Positions 17,670-25,911 of a DNA stretch of 64,000 nt are shown here, one piece after another (position 1 is the stretch's first letter; each line of letters begins with the position of its first letter). The position numbers and the translations under genes were made by a program. The DNA is from Nocardioides abyssi (GTDB lineage Bacteria; Actinomycetota; Actinomycetes; Propionibacteriales; Nocardioidaceae): positions 248,001-312,000 of the forward strand of contig NZ_JAUHJR010000002.1 in assembly GCF_030412915.1 (NCBI RefSeq), written 5' to 3'. The notes beneath the pieces were generated by a model. It saw only the letters and a program-made list of their open reading frames with translations. It ran no database searches and was not told the origin of the DNA.

Positions 17670-18581
17670 CTACCAGTCGAGCTCGTGGCAGCCGCGGTCG
17701 GCGGAGGCTTCGACCTGCAAGGTGGCGTGCTCGATGCCGTGGTCGGTGCGCAGCACCCGTCGTGCTTCGGTGAGCACACCTGCGGCGGTGGTGGTGTCGC
17801 GGGCGACGAGGTGGGCGGTGGCGACGTGCATGCCGGAGGTCAGGGTCCACACGTGCAGGTCGTGGACGTCGTCGACGCCGTCGATGGCCTCGAGGTCGGC
17901 GGTGATGTCGTCCATCTCCATGCCAGCGGGGACGTGCTGGCCGAGGACGGCGAGGACCTCGCGACCGAGCATGACCGCCCGGACGGCAACGAACGTGCCA
18001 ATGGCGAGCGCCACCAGCGTGTCCCAGTACGAGTTGTCGGTGGCGGCGACGAGGAGCCCGGCGGCGATGACGCCGACGGACCCGGCGGTGTCGGCGACGA
18101 CCTCGAGGTAGGCGCCCTTGACGTTGAGGCTTTCGGCGGCGCCGCCGCGCAGCAGGACCATCGCGATGACGTTGATGACCAGGCCGAGCGCACCGACGAC
18201 GAGCATGGGACCGGTCTCGACCGTGACCTCCTCGCCGATGCGGCCGAACGCCTCGATGACGACGTACACGGCCACACCCAGCATGAGCAGGACGGCCAGG
18301 CCGGAGGCGAACACCTCGGCGCGGTACGAGCCGTAGGTGCGGCGCCCGGTGGTGTCGCGGCGAGTGGCGATGCGGGTGGCGACGAGCGCTGCGCCGAGGG
18401 CGACGACGTCGGCGGCCATGTGGCCGGCATCCGAGACCAGCGCCAAGGACCCGGAGATCAGGCCGTAGGTGAGCTCGACCACGAAGAACACGGCGATGAG
18501 GCCGAAGGAGACGGCGAGACGCCAGCGGTGCCGTCCACCGGCGTGCCCGGCTGCGGGTCCGTGGCTGTGTCCGGCGCCCAT
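17670..18581 (-). CDS. czcD: CzcD-like cation diffusion facilitator (Zn/Cd/Co efflux)
   Basis: 303 residues. His-rich N-terminus ('GAGHSHGPAAGHAGGRH'), six membrane segments, and the family metal-site motifs 'ALVSDAGHMAADVVAL' (segment 2, D-x3-H-x-x-x-D type) and 'LEVVADTAGSVGVI' (segment 5). A cytoplasmic C-terminal domain follows with 'DDVHDLHVWTLTSGMHVATAHLV'. It is the last gene of the CmtR-led operon and overlaps the methyltransferase gene by one base. Exports divalent cations by proton antiport in the family. Confidence 0.92.
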   Translation of the reverse strand: MGAGHSHGPAAGHAGGRHRWRLAVSFGLIAVFFVVELTYGLISGSLALVSDAGHMAADVVALGAALVATRIATRRDTTGRRTYGSYRAEVFASGLAVLLMLGVAVYVVIEAFGRIGEEVTVETGPMLVVGALGLVINVIAMVLLRGGAAESLNVKGAYLEVVADTAGSVGVIAAGLLVAATDNSYWDTLVALAIGTFVAVRAVMLGREVLAVLGQHVPAGMEMDDITADLEAIDGVDDVHDLHVWTLTSGMHVATAHLVARDTTTAAGVLTEARRVLRTDHGIEHATLQVEASADRGCHELDW

Positions 18582-19297
18582 CAGGCGACTCTCTCGGTGG
18601 TTGCGGGCCGGTCGGTCGAGCCGTCGGCAGGGTTGGTGGCGGGGTTGGTGGCGGGGTGGTTGGAGGGTTCGGGCGTCAGGCGTCCCAGGCCGGGGACGAA
18701 CCGGCCGACGGTGGCCGCGTACGCGGCGTAGGACTGGCCGTGGGTGCGTACGAGGTAGGGCTCTTCGACGACTCGGACCTGCAGCTGCAGCGCGACGAGC
18801 AGCAGGATGAAGCCGAGCAGCGCCACCAGGTTGGGCACCATGAGCGCGAGGCCGAGGCCGGTGGTGGCCATGGCGGTGAAGATGGGGTTGCGCCCCAGCG
18901 CAAAAGGGCCGGTGGTGACGAGGTCGGTGCGTTCGCTCTCGTCGACGCCGATGCGCCAGCTGGTGCCCATCGCGAGCTGGGTGGCGAACGTTGCCGCGAT
19001 GCCCGCGACAGCCGCCGCGACGCCGAGCAGCTGGACAGGTGCTGCGTCGAGGGCTGCGACCGGGTCGAGTCCGAGCAGGGCGGCTATGGGGCCGAGGACG
19101 CCGGCTACGAGCGCGACGGTGAACAGGACTCCTGCCCACCACTCGGGAGACCCGAACCGGCCGGAGATGCCTCGCCAGCCGGTGTCGCCGGTACGGCGCC
19201 ACTGCACCCAGGTGCGTAGTCCGAACCCGACGCCCAGGTAGACCGCGTAGATGGTCAGGGCGGCCACGGCGACCGCGTCGTTGCCCAGCTCAGTCAT
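18581..19297 (-). CDS. Isoprenylcysteine-methyltransferase-like integral membrane protein
   Basis: 238 residues from the ATG at 19297 (8-nt overlap with the preceding gene; upstream ATGs at 19306 and 19318 are possible). Multiple membrane segments. The conserved C-terminal motif of the ICMT/PEMT family is present: 'LVTTGPFALGRNPIFTAM' and 'VRVVEEPYLVRTHGQSYAAYAATVGRFVPG'. Family members are SAM-dependent methyltransferases of membrane thiols or lipids. They recur beside CDF transporters in actinobacteria for unknown reasons. The tail is a low-complexity 'NHPATNPATNPADGS' stretch. Confidence 0.8.
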   Translation of the reverse strand: MTELGNDAVAVAALTIYAVYLGVGFGLRTWVQWRRTGDTGWRGISGRFGSPEWWAGVLFTVALVAGVLGPIAALLGLDPVAALDAAPVQLLGVAAAVAGIAATFATQLAMGTSWRIGVDESERTDLVTTGPFALGRNPIFTAMATTGLGLALMVPNLVALLGFILLLVALQLQVRVVEEPYLVRTHGQSYAAYAATVGRFVPGLGRLTPEPSNHPATNPATNPADGSTDRPATTERVA

Positions 19298-19982
19298 CGT
19301 CCTCATCCTGTTCGTCATCGTCGTCGTCCTCGACGAGTTCGCCCCCCCACGCTTCGCGGCCCTCGTGGACGGCGAACGCGGCGATGACGAACCCGGCGAC
19401 GGGGTCGAGCCACGCGGCGCCGGTGAGGGCGTACAGGCCCAGCCCGACCAGCGTGGAGATGCTCAGCAGGACGCAGATGCGGGTCTCGGCGGCGTCGGCG
19501 AGGATGAGCGGGTCTCCGCCTAGCTGTTCGCCGACGCGGCGCTTGGCACGCGCGAGCAGCGGCATCACCACCACCGACGCGGCGAGCAGGACGATGCCGA
19601 CCATCGAGTTCTCCGGCGGCTCGTCTTCGAGTAGGGACCGGACGCCCTCGAAGACGACGTATGCGGCCAGCACGAAGAACGTGACGGCGACGGCCTTGAG
19701 GGTTCGTCGCTCCTTGGCCTCGTCGGCTTCGCCGTGCCGTAGCCGGGCGGCCAAGCGAAGCCCGACCAACACGGAGGCAGCCGACTCGATGCCGGAGTCC
19801 AGCCCGAACCCGACCAAGGAGACGAGCCCGGCCATCAGGCCGACGGTGATGGCCACAGCACCCTCGACGACGTTGTAGGCGACGGTGAACTGCGCCAGCC
19901 GCAGCCCGCGGCGAGTCAGGCGTTCGGTCTCGGCGACGGTTAGTGACGGGGAGTCGGGAAGGTGGTGCGTGGGTCGAGACAT
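19290..19982 (-). CDS. CDF-type cation transporter with poly-acidic tail
   Basis: 230 residues, a short transporter-only CDF relative without the CzcD-type cytoplasmic domain. The first metal motif is 'SLVGFGLDSGIESAASVLVG' and the second 'LILADAAETRICVLLSI'. The C-terminus is a run of about 15 Asp/Glu residues ('LVEDDDDDEQDEDDD'), a possible cation-collecting tail. It overlaps both neighbours (1 and 8 nt). Homologous to the next gene upstream, but with a different tail. Confidence 0.85.
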   Translation of the reverse strand: MSRPTHHLPDSPSLTVAETERLTRRGLRLAQFTVAYNVVEGAVAITVGLMAGLVSLVGFGLDSGIESAASVLVGLRLAARLRHGEADEAKERRTLKAVAVTFFVLAAYVVFEGVRSLLEDEPPENSMVGIVLLAASVVVMPLLARAKRRVGEQLGGDPLILADAAETRICVLLSISTLVGLGLYALTGAAWLDPVAGFVIAAFAVHEGREAWGGELVEDDDDDEQDEDDD

Positions 19983-20776
19983 CAGGGCCGCCTGCCGATC
20001 TCGAACACCTCGGGCGCCGAGACGGCACGCTGAGCGTCCTGCTCAGCGTCCTGGTCGGCTGGTGTGCAGCAGCCGTCGGTGCACGTGCCGCCTGCGCAGC
20101 ATCCGTCGCCGGCGTCCTCAGCGTCTGCGCCAAGGCCGACGGGTCCGCAGCCGCAGTTCTCCCCGCGCCACGCTTCGCGGCCTTCCTTGACGGCGACGCC
20201 CGCGATGATGAGGCCGGCGATGGGGTCGGCCCACGACCAGCCGAGGGTCGCGTTGAGGACCAGCCCGACCAGCAGGACCGCGGACAGGTACGTGCACAGC
20301 AGCGTCTGCGTCGAGTCGGCGACCACCGCGTTCGAGCCGAGCGCCTTCCCGGTGCGGCGCTGCGCCCAGGACAGGAACGGCATGATGACCAGCGACGCCG
20401 CGGCCAGCGCGATGCCGACCGTCGAGGTGTCCGGGTCATGGTCGCCGAGAAGGGCGCGAACCGACTCGAAGGTGACGTAGGCGGCGAGCGCGAAGAACGA
20501 CAGCGCCATCAAGCGCAGCGCCTGCTGTTCGCGGGACTCGGGGAGCCGGTGGCGGAACTGCCACAAGATGATGAGCCCGGACGAGACCTCGACGACCGAG
20601 TCGAGGCCGAACCCCACCAGGGCGACTGACCCCGCGATGATGCCGGCCGTGATCGCAATGACCGCCTCGATGAGGTTGTAGGCCACGGACGCGCCGGCGA
20701 GGAGCTGGGCGCGACGACCGAGACGCGCCTTGTCGTTGGCGGTGAGTGCGGCGGGGGTGTGCACGTGGGCGGTCAT
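19982..20776 (-). CDS. CDF-type cation transporter with Cys-rich tail
   Basis: 264 residues with the same core as its neighbour: 'SVALVGFGLDSVVEVSSGL' and 'AVVADSTQTLLCTYLSA'. Its tail is different: 'GENCGCGPVGLG' then 'GDGCCAGGTCTDGCCTP', eight Cys within ~35 residues. This suits soft metals (Cd, Pb, Cu) rather than Zn. It overlaps the regulator gene and the next transporter by one base each (TGATG junctions), showing tight coupling. Confidence 0.87.
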   Translation of the reverse strand: MTAHVHTPAALTANDKARLGRRAQLLAGASVAYNLIEAVIAITAGIIAGSVALVGFGLDSVVEVSSGLIILWQFRHRLPESREQQALRLMALSFFALAAYVTFESVRALLGDHDPDTSTVGIALAAASLVIMPFLSWAQRRTGKALGSNAVVADSTQTLLCTYLSAVLLVGLVLNATLGWSWADPIAGLIIAGVAVKEGREAWRGENCGCGPVGLGADAEDAGDGCCAGGTCTDGCCTPADQDAEQDAQRAVSAPEVFEIGRRP

Positions 20777-21165
20777 CAGGCGTCCTTGCGGGTGGCGGTG
20801 CCGAAGTTCGGGCACAGGGTCACGGCGTCGCCAGTCAGGCCGAGAAGCCGTTCCGCGGCGACGAGCAGCTCGAGCACGGCCTCGGGGTGGGTCAGGGAGA
20901 ACAGCGACGCGCGGCCCTGGGGACGAGAGTCGACGAGGCCGCAGTCCTTGAGGCAGGCGAGGTGCTTGGACACGGTCGACTGCGCGAGCCCGAGGTGCGC
21001 CATCAGGTCGACGACGCGGTGCTCGCCGAGGGCGAGGTGGCGAAGGATGATGAGCCGGTTCGGGTCGCTCAAGCCGTGGAACAGACAGCCGGCCGCTTCC
21101 AGGCCCGCGCGCTCGAGCGAGTCGGGAGGCGCAGAAGCGGTAGCAGCATCGGTCGTTGGCATCAT
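20776..21165 (-). CDS. cmtR: ArsR/SmtB-family sensor of the CmtR (Cd/Pb) type
   Basis: 129 residues. Winged helix with recognition helix 'LGLAQSTVSKHLACLKDCGLV'. The cysteines within it (Cys71 and Cys75) and the late Cys118 ('TLCPNF') reproduce the Cys57/Cys61/Cys102 ligand set of M. tuberculosis CmtR, which senses Cd(II) and Pb(II). It is the first gene of a five-gene operon with three CDF transporters and a methyltransferase, so it is the likely local repressor. A TAACAT box just upstream on the minus strand (21175-21180) may be the -10 element. Confidence 0.88.
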   Translation of the reverse strand: MMPTTDAATASAPPDSLERAGLEAAGCLFHGLSDPNRLIILRHLALGEHRVVDLMAHLGLAQSTVSKHLACLKDCGLVDSRPQGRASLFSLTHPEAVLELLVAAERLLGLTGDAVTLCPNFGTATRKDA

Positions 21166-21412
21166 GGTTCGGCGATGTTAGCACTCACGACGCGTCCGCG
21201 CGGTGGCGGCGTCCGACGAGCAAGCCCCCGGAGCTGTCCCGGAGGCGTCGGCCGCGTCCGACAGGCGGTACGGAGCCCGCAAGGCTGCGTCCGTACCTCT
21301 CCGGTGTCTCTGTGCGCCCGGAACGAGTGACAGATGCCCCCACGACGGCAGGACCTCTGCCTCGTCCGCCGACCAGCGAAGACGGGCACGATGAAAGGTG
21401 GAGGTGGTGAGC

Positions 21413-21483
21413 ATGTCTGACTCGCCCCAACCCCGACGTCAGATGCGCCGAAGCGGCTGGATAGCCCTGATCGTCGTCGTCGG
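21413..21483 (+). pseudogene. Small membrane-peptide gene interrupted by the IS element (5' part)
   Basis: A strong ribosome-binding site (aggtggaggtggtgag) precedes ATG 21413. The frame encodes 'SDSPQPRRQMRRSGWIALIV' and then meets the IS. Joining it to 22779-22806 with one target-site copy removed restores a 32-codon frame ending GSSIFSVGA and a TAG. A basic start plus a hydrophobic core suggests a one-pass membrane peptide. The stretch from 21166 to 21412 before it shows no other gene. Confidence 0.35.
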
Positions 21484-21551
21484 GGACTGCTGCACGGATA
21501 GGTGACATCTGATCTGCGTCGACGTGTGTCGGCGCTGGAAGGATGTGCACC

Positions 21552-21845
21552 ATGCCGAAGGCGTTCCCCAAGGAGTTCCGCGAGGACGTGATCCGGGTCT
21601 ACAAGGACTCCGATGCCTCGATGGCCCAAGTCGCGAAGGACTTCGGGATCTCGCCGTCGTGCCTGAAGCGCTGGCTCGCGATCGACGAACGGAACTCGTC
21701 ACGACCATCAGGTCGGGCGACCCCAGCGACTGAGTCCGATGCGCTGCGCGAAGCCAACAAGAGGATCAAATTGCTCGAGCAGGAGAACGAGGTCCTGCGC
21801 CGTGCAGCCGCCTATCTCTCGCAGGCCAACCTGCCGGGAAAATGA
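21552..21845 (+). CDS. IS3-family transposase OrfA
   Basis: 97 residues. Helix-turn-helix ('SMAQVAKDFGISPSCLKRWL') followed by a leucine-zipper-like coil ('EANKRIKLLEQENEVLRRAAAYL'), the usual OrfA build. ATG 21552 is preferred over 21543 because 'ggaagga' then sits 8 nt upstream. Its stop overlaps the orfB start. The A-run 'gggaaaatga' at the overlap could support a -1 frameshift, but it is a weak slippery site. Confidence 0.9.
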   Translation: MPKAFPKEFREDVIRVYKDSDASMAQVAKDFGISPSCLKRWLAIDERNSSRPSGRATPATESDALREANKRIKLLEQENEVLRRAAAYLSQANLPGK

Positions 21846-22744
21846 TGTACCCGCTCGTCCGCGAGCTGGCCGCCGATGGGATCCCCATCGCGGTGACGTG
21901 CCGGGTGCTCAAGATCGCCCGCCAGCCCTACTACCGCTGGCTCGCCACCCCGATCACCGATGCCGAGCTGAGGGCGGCTTACCGGTCCAACGCGCTGTTC
22001 GACGCTCACCGCGACGACCCAGAGTTCGGCTACCGGTTTCTGGTCGACGAAGCCCTCGAAGCCGGCGAGCCGATGGCCGAGCGAACGGCCTGGAGGATCT
22101 GCTCGGACCTGGGCTGGTGGTCCTCACACGGCAAGAAGCGCGGCGGCAACGGCAAGAAGCCAGGACCCCCGGTCCACGACAACCTGTGCGCCATCACCGA
22201 CAGACGCGGCGTGACCCGGCACGAGTTCAAGTCCGACCGCCCGAACGAGCTCTGGCTCAGCAACATCACCGAACACTGGACCGGCGAAGGCAAGCTCTAC
22301 GTCTGCGCGATCAAGGACGCCTACTCCAACCGAATCGTCGGCTACTCCATCGACTCACGGATGAAGTCGTCGCTGGCGGTGGCAGCGCTGAACAACGCCG
22401 CTGCTCGCCGTGGCGATGTGGCCGGCTGTGTGGTGCACACCGATCGCGGGTCCCAGTTTCGAAGCAGGAAGTTTGTCCACGCGATCAACCGCCACTCGAT
22501 GGTCGGATCCATGGGCCGAGTCGGGGCCGCAGGCGACAACGCAGCAATGGAGTCGTTCTTCGCGCTGCTGCAGAAGAACGTCCTCAACCGACGAGCGTGG
22601 GCGACGCACGAAGAGCTGCGAATCGCCATCGTGACCTGGATCGAGAAGACCTACCACCGACGCCGTCGGCAGGCCTCACTCGGACGGTTGACCCCGGTCG
22701 AATACGAACTGATCATGAACCCAGCCGCGACCCAGGTCGCCTAA
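21842..22744 (+). CDS. IS3-family transposase OrfB with altered first catalytic residue
   Basis: 300 residues, rve-type integrase core. The DDE positions can be placed by spacing: residue 141 ('ELWLSNITEHWTGEG'), Asp201 ('VVHTDRGSQF') and Glu237 ('DNAAMESFF'), with 35 residues between the last two. Position 141 is Asn, where IS3 relatives have Asp (LTDITEH). Loss of that carboxylate should abolish catalysis, so this copy is probably immobile by itself. Otherwise intact, ending at 22744 just inside the right terminal repeat. Confidence 0.9.
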   Translation: MMYPLVRELAADGIPIAVTCRVLKIARQPYYRWLATPITDAELRAAYRSNALFDAHRDDPEFGYRFLVDEALEAGEPMAERTAWRICSDLGWWSSHGKKRGGNGKKPGPPVHDNLCAITDRRGVTRHEFKSDRPNELWLSNITEHWTGEGKLYVCAIKDAYSNRIVGYSIDSRMKSSLAVAALNNAAARRGDVAGCVVHTDRGSQFRSRKFVHAINRHSMVGSMGRVGAAGDNAAMESFFALLQKNVLNRRAWATHEELRIAIVTWIEKTYHRRRRQASLGRLTPVEYELIMNPAATQVA

Positions 22745-22775
22745 CCGAAACTGTCACCCGTCCGTGCAGCAGTCC

Positions 22776-22980
22776 CGGGTCGAGCATCTTCTCGGTCGGC
22801 GCGTAGCCGTTCGTCGTATCCATGCCGGAGACCGGTCCGTGTTGACGGATCTTCGGCAGTCGCGCACGGCATGGATCGGTGTGATGTGGCACACGGCGGC
22901 ACAGGGTGTGTGACGCCTGTGTGTCGTCAATCAGATGTTTGTGCAGGTAGGGGCACTTGTGTGTCAGTGGTTTCCAAGAC
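22776..22980. other. Non-coding right end of the island
   Basis: It holds the second target-site copy of the IS, the tail of the interrupted small frame (22779-22806), and the 10-mer CTGTGTGTCG (22917-22926) shared with the left end. It also has several TGTGTG runs. No integrase reading frame is present. Confidence 0.45.
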
Positions 22981-23065
22981 CACCCAGATCTACGAGGGCA
23001 CCAACCAGGTCCAGCGCATCGTCATGGCCCGCCAGCTCCTCGCCGGCGTGCCGTCGACCCTCTGA
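22981..23065 (+). pseudogene. attR and displaced native 3' end of the acyl-CoA dehydrogenase
   Basis: The first 36 bases (22981-23016) are the right attachment core, identical to 937-972. The frame then encodes 'IVMARQLLAGVPSTL' and a stop, the same C-terminus as the gene at 2-1021 except for the last few residues. Codon choice is strongly GC-biased at third positions, like the body of the gene, so this is the original chromosomal end. It has no start of its own. Confidence 0.88.
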
Positions 23066-23094
23066 GGCGACCGCCGACCCCGGCTGGCCCTGGC

Positions 23095-23312
23095 CGCTGG
23101 TCGAGGAAGGCGCGCCAGCGCCGCACCGCTGGTTGGGGAAGGCGCGCCAGCGCCGCACCGCTGGTTGAGGAAGGCGCGCCAGCGCCGCACCGCTGGTTGA
23201 GGAAGGCGCGCTAGCGCCTGTCTCGAAACCCAGTGACCGTGGTTGCGGCCCTGCGCCCGTCACCGGGTTTCGACACGTTCGGCGCCGGGGCGCCTCACGG
23301 CTCAACCAGCGG
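23095..23312. repeat. Cluster of dispersed palindromic repeats, four 32-bp tandem units plus an inverted copy
   Basis: Units begin at 23095, 23127, 23159 and 23191 (CGCTGGTTGAGGAAGGCGCG...). The last runs into the full repeat end (TGTCTCGAAACCC). A diverged inverted copy lies at about 23265-23312. The same family occurs at 26564, 28779, 30638, 55875 and 63131. Confidence 0.85.
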
Positions 23313-23326
23313 GCGCGGGCGCGGGG

Positions 23327-23830
23327 TCAGTCGATCTCGAAGGTCTCGCCGAGCAGGTCGTCCTGCTCGTTGGTGGTGTCCACGCACGGGCTGCCGACCC
23401 CGGCGTCCACCTCGCCGGGGTGGCGGCGTGACTCGCCCAGGCTGGCGCGCAGGTCGTCGCGGACGAGGACGGCGTACGGGCGGGGCGTCGTGCCGGCGTT
23501 CTCGACCGCCCAGCCGTCGGCCTCGAGGGCCTCGGTGAGCGCGGCGATCGCCTCGGCGGTGGTGCTGTCGGGCTTCGCCGACCCGCCGGCGGTGTACTCC
23601 AGCGACGGGGGCTCGGCGCTGCAGACCGACCAGCGACCGCTGAGCGGGCGCAGGTCGAGGCCGACGCCGGAGGCGACGTCGGCGAGCGAGCGCAGCGCGT
23701 CCTCGACCTCCGCGCGGGCGGCCTCCGTGGCCTCGGCGCCCTCCTCGGGGCTCACCTTCGGCTCGCCGCAGCCGGTCATCGTCGCTCCCATCAGCACAGC
23801 CAGGGTCAGGGCCACCAGTCTCGCGCGCAC
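23327..23830 (-). CDS. Putative lipoprotein of unknown function
   Basis: 167 residues. Signal peptide with lipobox ('GATMTGCGEP', Cys about 21), then a Glu/Ala-rich helical segment and a mixed alpha/beta domain with two more Cys that could form a disulphide ('WSVCSAEPP', 'GSPCVDTT'). It lies 3 nt after the alpha/beta-hydrolase gene and is probably the last member of that operon. It is not a family I recognise. The surface location suggests it works with the exported hydrolase or WXG proteins. Confidence 0.7.
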   Translation of the reverse strand: MRARLVALTLAVLMGATMTGCGEPKVSPEEGAEATEAARAEVEDALRSLADVASGVGLDLRPLSGRWSVCSAEPPSLEYTAGGSAKPDSTTAEAIAALTEALEADGWAVENAGTTPRPYAVLVRDDLRASLGESRRHPGEVDAGVGSPCVDTTNEQDDLLGETFEID

Positions 23831-23833
23831 GCC

Positions 23834-25606
23834 TCAGCCCCGGTCCCTCGTGCGGGACTCGCCCTCGACGCCGCTGGTCGGGTCGCGGTCCCACTCGGGG
23901 TCGCGGGCGAAGTCGTACCAGGGGTCGTAGCTGTGCTCAGCGACGTTCACCTGGTCCCCGTGCCCGTCGACCACGAGCCCGATGTTGTAGAGCGACTCGC
24001 TGTCGTGCTGCAGGTAGGAGCCGTGGCCGTCGCCCCAGTTGCGGATGGCGGCCCGGTCGACGTCCTCGGCCTCGAACCGGGTCGCGCCGAAGTCGTCGGA
24101 GGACGGGTCGGTCCCCAGGCCGATCGGGCCCTTGCCGACCCAGCCCTCGTCGCCGAGCACCGCCACGATGTCGCGGCTGTCGCGGCCGACGTAGACGTTG
24201 TCCTCGCCGACGCTGAAGTCGCTCGCGTGGTCGGCCGGTCCGGCGCCCGGGCTGCCGATCAGCACGACGTCGTCGGCCGCGAGGTCGAAGTCGCCGGCGG
24301 CGTACGACGTCGTGGTCGAGCCGTAGCTGTGCCCGATCGCGGTCAGGTGCGCAGGGTCGTCGGAGCGGGAGGCCCGCAGGCCGTCCACCATGTCCGCGAG
24401 CCGACGCCCGCCGTCCTCGGCCCGGCCCTCGGTGGCCGTGGCGGGGTCGTAGAACGCGTCGGGCGCGTCGTACCCGAGCCAGAACAGCGTCGCCACGCTC
24501 GAGCCGTCGCCGTTGTAGCGGGTCGCCTCGTAGAGGTTGATCATCTGGCCGGTGTAGCCCGTGGTGTCGCCCATCGTGGTGGTGATGCCGGGGGTGAAGA
24601 CCGCGACGTCGTCGGCCGTGTCGAGGTCACCGACCCCGATCGCGACCCGGCCGTCGCCGTCGAACGCGCCGGGGTCGTAGAGGTGCAGCAGCCCTCCGGG
24701 CCGCTCGCCGGTGATCGGGTCCTCGAAGGTGTCGGCGTCCTCCAGCGCCTGCCGCGCCTGCTCGGCGTTGGCCAGCACCCGCTCCTCGGTCTCGGAGATC
24801 GTGCCGTCCTCCGACTTCGACCCCAGCGTGGCCAGGTCGTCGTCGAGCACGACCCGGTTGGCGTCGTCGCGGACGGAGGCGGGCAGGCCGTCGGCGGCGC
24901 CGACGCGCTCGGGGTACGCCGTGACGACCGCCTCGCGCTCGGCCTCGCTCAGCCCCTCCCACCACTCGCGCACCTGCTCCGGGGTCGCCCCGGAGCCGGG
25001 CGCGCCGGGCCGGGCCATCGCGTCCTGGGCGGACTGCGGGATGCCGCCGTCGTCCGCGAGCGCCTCGTCGAGCGAGGTGCCGGCCTCGAAGGCCTGCCGC
25101 AGCAGCGTCTCGGCCTCGCGCACCCGGCGCTGGAGGTCGTCGTGGTCGGTGACCAGCTCGGCGTAGTCGGTCCGCAGCTCGGTCGCCCGCTCCCGCAGCG
25201 CCGCGACCACCTCGGGCGTCGCCTCGGTGGTGGCGTTGATGTCGGCGATGAGCGTCGTCCGTCGCCCGTCGAGGGCCTCCTTGCGGTCGACCTGCTCCTC
25301 GTAGGTGCGCAGGAGGTCGCGGAGGGTGTCGGCGTACGCCGTCACCGCCCGCCCCACGCGCTGCACCGTGGCCGCCATCGCGGCGTGCTCGCCGCCGGCC
25401 TCCGCGGTCGCCTCGCGGTAGGCGTCGGCGGCGTCGCCGAACCAGCCCCCGATCCACTGGATGCGGGCGGTCTCGTCGGAGAACTCCTCGTAGCGGCCGG
25501 ACGCGGTGTAGAGCCCCTCGGCCAGCGTGTCGGCCCCTGCCGGGTCGCCCTCGGGCTTGACCACCTGGGCCGGCTGGGAGGGCGGGACGTCGATCGTGAC
25601 GGTCAT
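23834..25606 (-). CDS. WXG-like helical domain fused to a DUF1023 alpha/beta hydrolase
   Basis: 590 residues. The N-terminal ~250 residues are helical, with a WxG turn ('IQWIGGWFGDAADAYREA') and a long coiled coil. The C-terminal half is a DUF1023 hydrolase with nucleophile elbow 'AIGHSYGSTT' and a late His ('WGDGHGSYLQHDS'). There is no Sec signal, as for type VII (ESX) substrates. ATG 25606 overlaps the stop of the preceding WXG gene (ATGA). Probably an exported esterase or lipase, or a toxin of the LXG/WXG kind. Exact substrate unknown. Confidence 0.85.
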   Translation of the reverse strand: MTVTIDVPPSQPAQVVKPEGDPAGADTLAEGLYTASGRYEEFSDETARIQWIGGWFGDAADAYREATAEAGGEHAAMAATVQRVGRAVTAYADTLRDLLRTYEEQVDRKEALDGRRTTLIADINATTEATPEVVAALRERATELRTDYAELVTDHDDLQRRVREAETLLRQAFEAGTSLDEALADDGGIPQSAQDAMARPGAPGSGATPEQVREWWEGLSEAEREAVVTAYPERVGAADGLPASVRDDANRVVLDDDLATLGSKSEDGTISETEERVLANAEQARQALEDADTFEDPITGERPGGLLHLYDPGAFDGDGRVAIGVGDLDTADDVAVFTPGITTTMGDTTGYTGQMINLYEATRYNGDGSSVATLFWLGYDAPDAFYDPATATEGRAEDGGRRLADMVDGLRASRSDDPAHLTAIGHSYGSTTTSYAAGDFDLAADDVVLIGSPGAGPADHASDFSVGEDNVYVGRDSRDIVAVLGDEGWVGKGPIGLGTDPSSDDFGATRFEAEDVDRAAIRNWGDGHGSYLQHDSESLYNIGLVVDGHGDQVNVAEHSYDPWYDFARDPEWDRDPTSGVEGESRTRDRG

Positions 25607-25911
25607 CGGGCCGGCCCCAGCCGTCCGTCGAGGTCGGTGAACCGCTCGTCGGCGCCCTGGTCGGTGCCGCTGTAGTCGGTGACCCGGGCGTCGAGCGCGT
25701 CGGCGAAGCCGGTGGCGAGGGTGGAGCTCTCGGCGGCGTACCCCGACCACGCGGTGAGGAAGGCCTGCGCCGCGGACTGCACGCCCGGCGCGAGCGCGGC
25801 GACGGACTGGCGGTCGAGCTCCCGCGAGGTCGAGGTCATCAGCTCCGCGAGCGCCTGCCAGTTGGTGCTGCCGAGGGAGAGCTCGGAGTACTCCGCGCCG
25901 AAGGTGCTCAT
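25603..25911 (-). CDS. WXG100-like small helical protein
   Basis: 102 residues, two predicted helices joined by a W-x-G turn ('FLTAWSGYAAESSTL'), acidic overall: the size and shape of EsxA-type proteins. It overlaps the hydrolase gene (4 nt) and the following helper gene (4 nt). By analogy it would pair with the WXG domain of the hydrolase for type VII export. No ESX machinery is in this window. Confidence 0.7.
   Translation of the reverse strand: MSTFGAEYSELSLGSTNWQALAELMTSTSRELDRQSVAALAPGVQSAAQAFLTAWSGYAAESSTLATGFADALDARVTDYSGTDQGADERFTDLDGRLGPAR

Larger units (their letters stand above)
21484..22775 (+). mobile_element. IS3-family insertion sequence, 1,292 bp
   Basis: Terminal inverted repeats: GGACTGCTGCACGGATAGGT at the left (21484) against the complement of the right end (GGACTGCTGCACGGACGGGT, ending 22775), with a flanking 3-bp repeat CGG (21481-21483 and 22776-22778) as target duplication. 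It contains overlapping orfA and orfB. The ends could be shifted by one base, as the flank also begins with G. Confidence 0.88.

Noticed and set aside
21500-22800. IS3 element as the cause of the 22-kb duplication
   Set aside because: Its terminal repeats and 3-bp target duplication are self-contained at 21481-22778 and do not coincide with the 36-bp repeats.
22871-23065. 64-codon frame starting at 22871 as a separate small gene
   Set aside because: It is the orphan dehydrogenase tail read through from island DNA; the upstream part has no coding character.
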